This document shows, one piece after another, positions 14,113 through 18,976 of a stretch of 18,976 nucleotides of DNA. Each line of letters starts with the position of its first letter. The stretch's first letter is position 1. The stretch is from assembly GCA_023415145.1 (NCBI GenBank), contig JAEZLW010000056.1:1-18976 (forward strand), written 5' to 3'. The position numbers and the translations under genes were made by a program. The notes beneath the pieces are model-generated. The model made no database searches. It saw only the letters and a program-made list of their open reading frames with translations, and was not told the origin of the DNA. Source of the stretch: Bacillota bacterium (GTDB lineage: Bacteria; Bacillota; Clostridia; Christensenellales; Aristaeellaceae).

Positions 14113-15573
14113 TCAATGGGCTTCCAGGTTAAACACAACAGCCTTGGGCCTGGTCATGGCCTCGATGGAATACTTGACGCCCTGGGTGCCCATGCCTGAA
14201 GCCTTCACGCCCAGGAAGGGAAAATGGTCGGGGCTCCGCTCCGTTTTGTTGTTGATTTGCACCGTGCCCACCTCCAGGCGGCCGGCAATGTGGAAGGCAT
14301 GGTGGATGTTGCTGGTAAATACCGAGGATTGCAGCCCATACTCCGAGCGGTTGGCGATATCGATGGCTTCTTCCGTATCCTTCACTCTTATGATGGGCAG
14401 CACCGGGCCGAATGGTTCCTCCCAGGCCAAACGCATATCGGTGGTCACGTTGTCGATAAGCGCGGGATAGATCAAATCACCCTCACGCTTGCCTCCCGTG
14501 AGCACTTTTGCCCCCTTGCTCACGGCATCACCGATGAGGTCCATCACAAAATCGGCGGCCTTCTTATTGATCAGGGGTACTATCACCGCGTTGTTGCGCG
14601 GGTCGCCCACCGGTAGTTTTTCAATACGGTCAAGAAGCTTGGGGATCAGGGAATCGGCCACATCGTTCTCCGCCAGAATGCGCTTTACTGCCGTACAGCG
14701 CTGGCCGGAATAGGAGTAGGCCCCGGAAACGATGTTATCCGCCGCGAAATCAAGGTCGGCGTCACCTAATACGATGGCTGCATCCTTGCCGCCCAGTTCA
14801 AGCAGCAGAGGTACCATGCCCGAAAGCTTGGAGATATGCCGGCCTACCTCGGTGCTGCCGGTGAAATTGACGAAGTTGATGCCCGGATGGGTGACAATGT
14901 AATCGCCGATATCGCTTCCACGGCCTGTGACCGTGTTGAGGATGCCGTTTGGCAGGCCCGCCTCCGCAAACACCTGAGCCAGGTACAGCGCGCTGACCGC
15001 CCCTTGGGTGGCAGGTTTCAGAACCACGGCATTGCCGCCGATGAGCGCGGGTGCCACCTTGGATACCGAAAGGTTGATGGGGTAGTTGAATGGGGATATG
15101 GCCAGTACCGTTCCCAAAGGCACCCTTGTCACATAGGAAATCTTGTTCCTGCTGCCGCCGGGAAAGTTTTCGCCATTGATGGCTTCTCCCGCCAGGCTTT
15201 TGCCCACATCCGCCGTGTAACGCAAAAAGTCGGCCGTGCGCCGGACTTCGGAAATGGCGGACTTTTCATCCTTGGCGATTTCCATGGTGAGGACATTCGC
15301 GATTTCCTTTTCGTTTTGCTCCATCAGCTCGGCGGCCTTGTAAAACACCGCCGCCCGCTCATGGATGGGCGTCTGTGCCCAGACATGCAGGTTTTCCTTT
15401 GTGTTCTGAATGGCTCTGTCCACATCCTCACGCGTCATGGCCGGCACTCTCCCTACCAGAGAGCCATCCACGGGGGAAGTGACTTCAATAAAAGCGTTGG
15501 TGGAGGCTTTTGTCCACTCGCCGCCCAGCAGATTGCAAAAGGCTTTTCCCTCGCCGCACAGTTTTCGAAACAT
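14113..15573 (-). CDS. gapN: NADP-dependent non-phosphorylating glyceraldehyde-3-phosphate dehydrogenase
   Basis: A 486-residue aldehyde dehydrogenase superfamily enzyme that oxidises glyceraldehyde 3-phosphate directly to 3-phosphoglycerate, yielding NADPH but no ATP. Key residues are Asn164 in SPFNYP (oxyanion), Glu259 in LELGGKD (general base), catalytic Cys293 in SGQRCTAVKR, and FTGSTEVG (237-244, cofactor fold). The C-terminal NNKTERSPDHFPFLGVKASGMGTQG is the GapN-specific version that binds the substrate phosphate. Length matches GapN (about 475-490). ATG 15573 has AAAGGTGG about 10 bases upstream. Its leader carries a promoter and a perfect hairpin. It lies downstream of the DUF4914 gene on the same strand, with its own promoter. 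Confidence 0.93.
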   Translation of the reverse strand: MFRKLCGEGKAFCNLLGGEWTKASTNAFIEVTSPVDGSLVGRVPAMTREDVDRAIQNTKENLHVWAQTPIHERAAVFYKAAELMEQNEKEIANVLTMEIAKDEKSAISEVRRTADFLRYTADVGKSLAGEAINGENFPGGSRNKISYVTRVPLGTVLAISPFNYPINLSVSKVAPALIGGNAVVLKPATQGAVSALYLAQVFAEAGLPNGILNTVTGRGSDIGDYIVTHPGINFVNFTGSTEVGRHISKLSGMVPLLLELGGKDAAIVLGDADLDFAADNIVSGAYSYSGQRCTAVKRILAENDVADSLIPKLLDRIEKLPVGDPRNNAVIVPLINKKAADFVMDLIGDAVSKGAKVLTGGKREGDLIYPALIDNVTTDMRLAWEEPFGPVLPIIRVKDTEEAIDIANRSEYGLQSSVFTSNIHHAFHIAGRLEVGTVQINNKTERSPDHFPFLGVKASGMGTQGVKYSIEAMTRPKAVVFNLEAH

Positions 15574-15597
15574 TGCAAATACCCACCTTTCTCAAAC

Positions 15598-15641
15598 AGC
15601 CCGCGCCCCAATTAAAGGCGCGGGCTGCTTCTTCTATTATA
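15598..15641 (-). promoter_or_regulatory. gapN promoter -10 box and 5' leader hairpin
   Basis: On the minus strand a perfect TATAAT (15641-15636) precedes gapN; the -35 is not clear. About 10 bases downstream lies a perfect 10 bp inverted repeat, AGCCCGCGCC (15598-15607) with GGCGCGGGCT (15617-15626) and a 9-base loop. It would sit at the very 5' end of the mRNA. No T-run follows, so it is not a normal terminator. It may stabilise the mRNA, or the DNA palindrome may be a repressor site overlapping the start point. Confidence 0.55.
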
Positions 15642-15685
15642 CCCAGGGTTTTGCCAATTGCACCGGATTTGGCGGGACGATCTTT

Positions 15686-17551
15686 TTACAGCAGCTTCGC
15701 ATAATCATCTGCGGTTCCGCCGTCAAGGAAGCATTCGATGATCTGCCTTCCCTCCAGGCACAGGTTGCTGGTCTGGAATTGTTTCAGTTCCTGAGAAAAG
15801 AAATCGGTCAGCATACCGGCTCCGGCATCATAGGCACTTTCGCCAACCTCCAGTTGCAGGTCGGTCTGCAAAAGTCCCTTTGGAATGTAATCACCGTCAA
15901 TCTTCAGCGAATCCAGGGCGTATCCCAGCAGCGGGCAGCGGGCGGGAACAAGCTGTTCAGGCCTGAACTTTACGCTTCCGCGCCGGGCCAGGTATTCCCT
16001 GGTGATCCATTGGGGCATGAAGCCAACGCGGTACGCGCCGATGTACTGGTTGGGAATGAGCTTGTAGCGCGTGGAAGGCGTTTTTATGATTTGCTGCAGC
16101 AATAGATTGGCCTGGTCCACCATTTTTCCGGTGGCAAACGGCCAGTAGGAGCCTACGCCCTCCCCTGTCATGCCGGTGGTACCGGTAATGCTGGGGTTGT
16201 CATGGCCCCTTGGTGCAACCAGGCGCCACAGCCAGGCCAGGGCGGGCGGCAGCACGTGCAGCATGCCAATGATGCCGTATGTGGGCGCATCTTTGGTACA
16301 AGGAGGTGTTCTGACACCGAAGCTGCGTACATCCACTTCCACCGGCTCGCTGATGGTACCCGGCACATGATGGCGGGGAAGAATGACCCTTGGATTGGGA
16401 CATGGTTTGCCGGGCTCATCCAGGGTATGCTCCCAAATTAAGCATGTGGAGCCGGGAACGCCTTTCATGTTCAGAAAGATGAGCGGCTCCTTGGGATGAA
16501 CGCACAGGCGTTCATGCTGCGGGTCGGTGCCGTACTTGGTGATATGGTTTACCCGAAGGAACCAGCCCGCCTCAGCATCCTTGACCATCAGCCTTTTGCT
16601 GTTTTTCTGGAAGGAATCGTGGCAAAGGGCCATGTCGTCGGTAATGGGAAGCAGCTCGCAGGTTTCCTTGATGTCCAGGTACAGCTTTTCGCCGGACAGC
16701 GTGTTTTTGGCCAGCAGGATGCGCCCATCGGGCTGCAGGTGCATCTGTTCGATCATTTCGCTTTTGCCGCTGCCGCTGGCGCCTTCATGCAGCATGATGA
16801 GGCTGTTGTCATAGGGTGTGACAACCTTAACCGTTGAACCGTGCAGGGTGATCCAGCCCTCCTGTTCCCCGATATGGATCAGCACGCCATATATACCCTT
16901 TTTGGCGCTGGGGCCGGGATATAAATTAAATGAGAAAATTTCATGCAGGCCCGGAAGCCGGTGATGCACCACAATTTGTTTTTTGTCAAAATGCGTATGC
17001 CGAAAGGGTGGAGCGAGGTATATCACTGCCTTTGGCGCAAAATCGTCCGGGAGTTTCGAAGCGGGAACAAACCCTTGCAAATCGGCCAGCCCGCCGGCGA
17101 AGAAGGCGGCGTTTTGAGGGCCGATCAGCAAAGCGGGATATTGCAGGTCTTCGCCTCCTGCCATAAAGGGGAGCAGTATCAGGCGTTGTTCGCCGAGCCA
17201 CGCCAGCACATCCTGGCGCAATGGCGCGAAGTCACTGCCATACAGGTCCTTGTACCGGGGCTTGTCGGTGGGGCCGTCATCGGCAATCGCCATACAGTCA
17301 GGGTCACGCCTGCGCATGTATGCATCCGAATAATTCACAACCAGTCCGTTGGAGCACTTTGTGACGGTCGCCTCGGTATACTCGCCCAAGCCGGGGACAT
17401 CGTAGGAGACTTCAAATGTCCCTTCTTCTTTCATACCCAAAGCCATTTTTAGAACCTCATCCCTGGTTTCGGGAATAAAGAGTGCTGGAGCACTTTTGAG
17501 CAGCCGGGCCAACTCCCCGGATAATGATAACCTTTCCCATAGCGCCTTCAT
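15686..17551 (-). CDS. DUF4914 protein, PEPCK-like P-loop nucleotide-binding protein
   Basis: A 621-residue soluble protein I recognise as DUF4914, a family of unknown function related to phosphoenolpyruvate carboxykinases. The P-loop GASGSGKSE is at 257-265, with the small-Gly spacing and acidic ending also seen in HPr-kinase/PEPCK type P-loops. Other conserved-looking blocks are PPFRHTHFDKKQ (181-192), HHRLPGLHEIFSFN (196-209), LCHDSFQKNSKRL (around 310) and GTTGMTGEGVGSYWPFATG (around 470). ATG 17551 is chosen because GGAGG is 7 bases upstream; ATG 17557 is only 1 base from it. It sits between MpsC and gapN, all on the minus strand. A nucleotide-dependent kinase or carboxykinase role is inferred; the substrate is unknown. 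Confidence 0.82.
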   Translation of the reverse strand: MKALWERLSLSGELARLLKSAPALFIPETRDEVLKMALGMKEEGTFEVSYDVPGLGEYTEATVTKCSNGLVVNYSDAYMRRRDPDCMAIADDGPTDKPRYKDLYGSDFAPLRQDVLAWLGEQRLILLPFMAGGEDLQYPALLIGPQNAAFFAGGLADLQGFVPASKLPDDFAPKAVIYLAPPFRHTHFDKKQIVVHHRLPGLHEIFSFNLYPGPSAKKGIYGVLIHIGEQEGWITLHGSTVKVVTPYDNSLIMLHEGASGSGKSEMIEQMHLQPDGRILLAKNTLSGEKLYLDIKETCELLPITDDMALCHDSFQKNSKRLMVKDAEAGWFLRVNHITKYGTDPQHERLCVHPKEPLIFLNMKGVPGSTCLIWEHTLDEPGKPCPNPRVILPRHHVPGTISEPVEVDVRSFGVRTPPCTKDAPTYGIIGMLHVLPPALAWLWRLVAPRGHDNPSITGTTGMTGEGVGSYWPFATGKMVDQANLLLQQIIKTPSTRYKLIPNQYIGAYRVGFMPQWITREYLARRGSVKFRPEQLVPARCPLLGYALDSLKIDGDYIPKGLLQTDLQLEVGESAYDAGAGMLTDFFSQELKQFQTSNLCLEGRQIIECFLDGGTADDYAKLL

Positions 17552-17576
17552 CAACATACCTCCAAAATGGTAAAAT

Positions 17577-17624
17577 AAAAAACCAATGCCCAATAGCTCC
17601 GGCTGGAGCGATCAGGTATTGGCT
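17577..17624 (-). terminator. Terminator between the MpsC and DUF4914 genes
   Basis: On the minus strand CCAATACC (17622-17615) pairs with GGCATTGG (17590-17583) around an inner CTCC/GGAG stem, followed by TTTTTT (17582-17577). It lies 45 bases after the MpsC stop and just before the DUF4914 ribosome binding site, so the DUF4914 gene depends on partial readthrough or on an unseen promoter in the short gap. Confidence 0.7.
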
Positions 17625-17668
17625 TACCGCAAGACTGGTCTGAAGACCCTTCGGCGTGTCTGCCTGAA

Positions 17669-18025
17669 TTACAAGCGTTCTTCCAAATTGCTGCCCAAAG
17701 TGATCAAAACGATCTTTTCACCGCTCTTTGTGCTTACATCGGAATGAATGCTTACGATGTCCGTTTGGATGATGGGGATCAACATGGATTCAATCTCGGC
17801 CTTCGCGCCTTCAAAAAGCATGGTTCTCAGCTTCTTGATTTGCTCGACCCCCTGGGGTGTTTCAGCCAGTTTCCTCTCGGAAGGACTGAAAAACCCCAGC
17901 ATCCTGACAATGATCATATCCTGAAGAATGTACGTTTTGATTTGCCTGGGCCCCCGGCCCATAAATTCGATTTCGAATCGGCTGAAGGCCTCGCTGATCT
18001 TGGCCTCCATCTGGCCCTTGCTCAT
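17669..18025 (-). CDS. MpsC/DUF2294 family protein
   Basis: A 118-residue soluble protein of the DUF2294 family, renamed MpsC after the MpsABC cation-translocating, membrane-potential-generating system of staphylococci. The family pattern is clear: MSKGQMEAKISEAFSRFEIEFMGRGP, then TYILQDMIIVRMLGFFSPSERKLAETPQG, and the C-terminal VSIHSDVSTKSGEKIVLITL. No mpsA or mpsB partner is in the window, and the role of lone copies is unknown. Starts at 18040 and 18025 are both possible; 18025 matches the usual family start and has AAGGGG upstream. The longer reading from 18094 is excluded because it runs into the promoter. Confidence 0.85.
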   Translation of the reverse strand: MSKGQMEAKISEAFSRFEIEFMGRGPRQIKTYILQDMIIVRMLGFFSPSERKLAETPQGVEQIKKLRTMLFEGAKAEIESMLIPIIQTDIVSIHSDVSTKSGEKIVLITLGSNLEERL

Positions 18026-18065
18026 CTGCCGCCCCTTCATCATCCAAAATACTTCCCCAGTTTTT

Positions 18066-18094
18066 ATTCTATCAGCCGCCTGTTGCCCTGTCAA
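18066..18094 (-). promoter_or_regulatory. Promoter of the MpsC gene
   Basis: On the minus strand a perfect TTGACA (18094-18089), a 17-base spacer and TAGAAT (18071-18066). Transcription should begin near 18059, about 34 bases before the chosen ATG. Confidence 0.75.
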
Positions 18095-18143
18095 TGGGCA
18101 GTATCATTTTTACCCGTTTTTTTGCCGGCATGTGCAGGAACTG

Positions 18144-18172
18144 TTGAAATCCGATGATTCCTGCGCTATGAT
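18144..18172 (+). promoter_or_regulatory. Promoter of the GNAT acetyltransferase gene
   Basis: TTGAAA (18144-18149), a 17-base spacer and TATGAT (18167-18172). It is arranged back to back with the MpsC promoter, with about 50 bases between the two -35 boxes. Confidence 0.65.
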
Positions 18173-18225
18173 GGGAGAGACAGGAAAGGCGGAAAGGCGG
18201 GACTTCCTGCAGGGAGAGAAAACGA

Positions 18226-18663
18226 ATGATAGAGCTCAAGCACGTAGATATGGGAAACTTTGATGATGTGATCGGCCTTACAGTAGCGAAAGAGCAGGAA
18301 ACATATGTGCTGCCCAATGTGTACTCCATGGCTCAGGCCAAGGTTCAGCCGGAATGCGAGCCTCTGGCTGTCTGTGTGGATGGGAAACCTGTGGGTTTTT
18401 TGATGTACTGCTTGGACCGGGATGACGGGGAGTACTGGCTGTACCGCTTGATGGTCGGAGCGGAACACCAGGGCAAAGGATATGGCCGGGCGGCCATGAT
18501 GCTTTTGCTCGATCAACTGCGCCGGGATGAAACGCATAGCAAAATCCTGCTGGATGTACATAAAGAAAGCACATCCGCCGTAAAACTGTATGAAAGCATG
18601 GGCTTTGTCTTTACGGGCAAGGTCTACGGGGGCTCCCATGTCATGGAGCTTGTTTACAGGTAG
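18226..18663 (+). CDS. GNAT-family N-acetyltransferase, polyamine-acetyltransferase-like
   Basis: A 145-residue acetyl-CoA-dependent acetyltransferase. Motif A, YRLMVGAEHQGKGYGRAAM (73-91), contains the QxxGxG pyrophosphate-binding loop, and motif B, STSAVKLYESMGF (115-127), holds the Tyr usually acting as general acid. YSMAQAKVQPECEPLAV (33-49) and VGFLMYCLD (56-64) resemble the BltD/PaiA diamine and spermidine acetyltransferases, so polyamines are a reasonable but unproven substrate. GGGAGAG supports ATG 18226. It has its own promoter and is followed 57 bases later by an aldo/keto reductase gene on the same strand. Confidence 0.88.
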   Translation: MIELKHVDMGNFDDVIGLTVAKEQETYVLPNVYSMAQAKVQPECEPLAVCVDGKPVGFLMYCLDRDDGEYWLYRLMVGAEHQGKGYGRAAMMLLLDQLRRDETHSKILLDVHKESTSAVKLYESMGFVFTGKVYGGSHVMELVYR

Positions 18664-18671
18664 GGAAGCGC

Positions 18672-18694
18672 TGATTCATTCAGGGAATCATTTT
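18672..18694 (+). terminator. Weak terminator-like hairpin
   Basis: TGATTC (18672-18677) pairs with GAATCA (18685-18690), followed by TTTT. The stem is short and AT-rich, so at most it attenuates transcription into the next gene. Confidence 0.3.
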
Positions 18695-18720
18695 GAGTTA
18701 TGGGATGGGGAGGGATGGTC

Positions 18721-18976
18721 ATGGAGTACAGAAGGTTTGGGAAGACGGGCCTTACAACTTCTCTGCTGGGGTTTGGCGGTTTTCACCTGCTGGAGATACC
18801 GCTGAAGGAAGCGGAAAAGCTGCTAAGCAGCTATCTGGACGCAGGCGGGAATTATATTGAAACGGCGCTGAGCTACGGTGCGGGGGAATCGGAGCGGAAG
18901 ATTGGACGTGCCGTTATGCATAGGCGGGATGATTTTGTGTTGGTGTCCAAGGTGGGCATGAGGGGCAAAAAAAGCG
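18721..18976 (+). CDS. Aldo/keto reductase, N-terminal part (cut by window edge)
   Basis: The first 85 residues of an NAD(P)H-dependent oxidoreductase of the aldo/keto reductase family, continuing past the right edge. The opening YRRFGKTGLTTSLLGFGG is the typical first strand of the barrel. YIETALSYGAGESERKIG (45-62) carries the catalytic Tyr52, with Glu47 where Asp is normal, and FVLVSKVGM (72-80) carries the Lys (Lys77). ATG 18721 has GGGGAGGG 6 bases upstream. Unlike the reductase at 7703-8854 it keeps the Tyr and Lys. Whether it also has an iron-sulfur tail cannot be seen. Confidence 0.85.
   Translation, partial: MEYRRFGKTGLTTSLLGFGGFHLLEIPLKEAEKLLSSYLDAGGNYIETALSYGAGESERKIGRAVMHRRDDFVLVSKVGMRGKKS

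Noticed and set aside
14836..15615. Plus-strand open frame of about 259 codons opposite gapN.
   Set aside because: The gapN catalytic motifs lie on the other strand; this frame has no recognisable domain.
15598..15626. The perfect hairpin before gapN as a terminator for the DUF4914 gene.
   Set aside because: No T-run follows on the minus strand, and a TATAAT lies between the DUF4914 stop and the hairpin.
17577..17670. T-box or riboswitch ahead of the DUF4914 gene.
   Set aside because: The only structure seen is a simple terminator hairpin; no T-box bulge sequence or known aptamer core was found.

Overview
The window is chromosomal DNA from a low-G+C-lineage Gram-positive bacterium with a moderately high GC content, most likely an anaerobic member of the Clostridia. 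The reasons are strong AGGAGG-type ribosome binding sites, frequent TTG and GTG starts, sigma-A style promoters, Rho-independent terminators, and the gene set: GapN, a GGNGT-type phosphofructokinase, a TlyA methyltransferase, a ProXp-type editing protein, MpsC/DUF2294, a DUF4914 P-loop protein and ferredoxin-tailed aldo/keto reductases. No phage, IS transposase, CRISPR, tRNA or rRNA was recognised. The genus cannot be fixed from the sequence alone.

Layout. Bases 1-1668: the 3' end of an unidentified gene overlaps a polar amino acid ABC permease, which overlaps its ATPase; a bidirectional terminator follows. Bases 1689-3168 (minus): phosphofructokinase followed by a small CmpB-like membrane protein whose start codon lies in a predicted hairpin. 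Bases 3321-3815: prolyl-tRNA editing protein. Bases 3822-6140 (minus): a secreted protein with five SH3b repeats and a TlyA rRNA methyltransferase, separated by two large palindromes, one of them a 157 bp MITE-like element. Bases 6141-6450: promoters and a possible 40-codon minus-strand gene. Bases 6451-8854: an MFS transporter and a 4Fe-4S aldo/keto reductase-like protein that lacks two of the usual catalytic residues.

Bases 8980-13478 are the most interesting part: a promoter and operator-like site, a GPH-family sugar/cation symporter, a ~633-residue cytoplasmic protein of unknown function, and a GH105-type unsaturated uronyl hydrolase in one tight operon. The natural reading is uptake and intracellular breakdown of short uronic-acid oligosaccharides, with the middle protein as an undescribed lyase or hydrolase (inference). 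A NYN/LabA-type nuclease gene follows at 13529-14104.

Bases 14113-18094 (minus) hold MpsC/DUF2294, then a DUF4914 PEPCK-like P-loop protein, then GapN with a perfect 10 bp hairpin in its leader. The end of the window (18144 onward, plus) carries a polyamine-acetyltransferase-like GNAT gene and the start of a second aldo/keto reductase, cut by the window edge.
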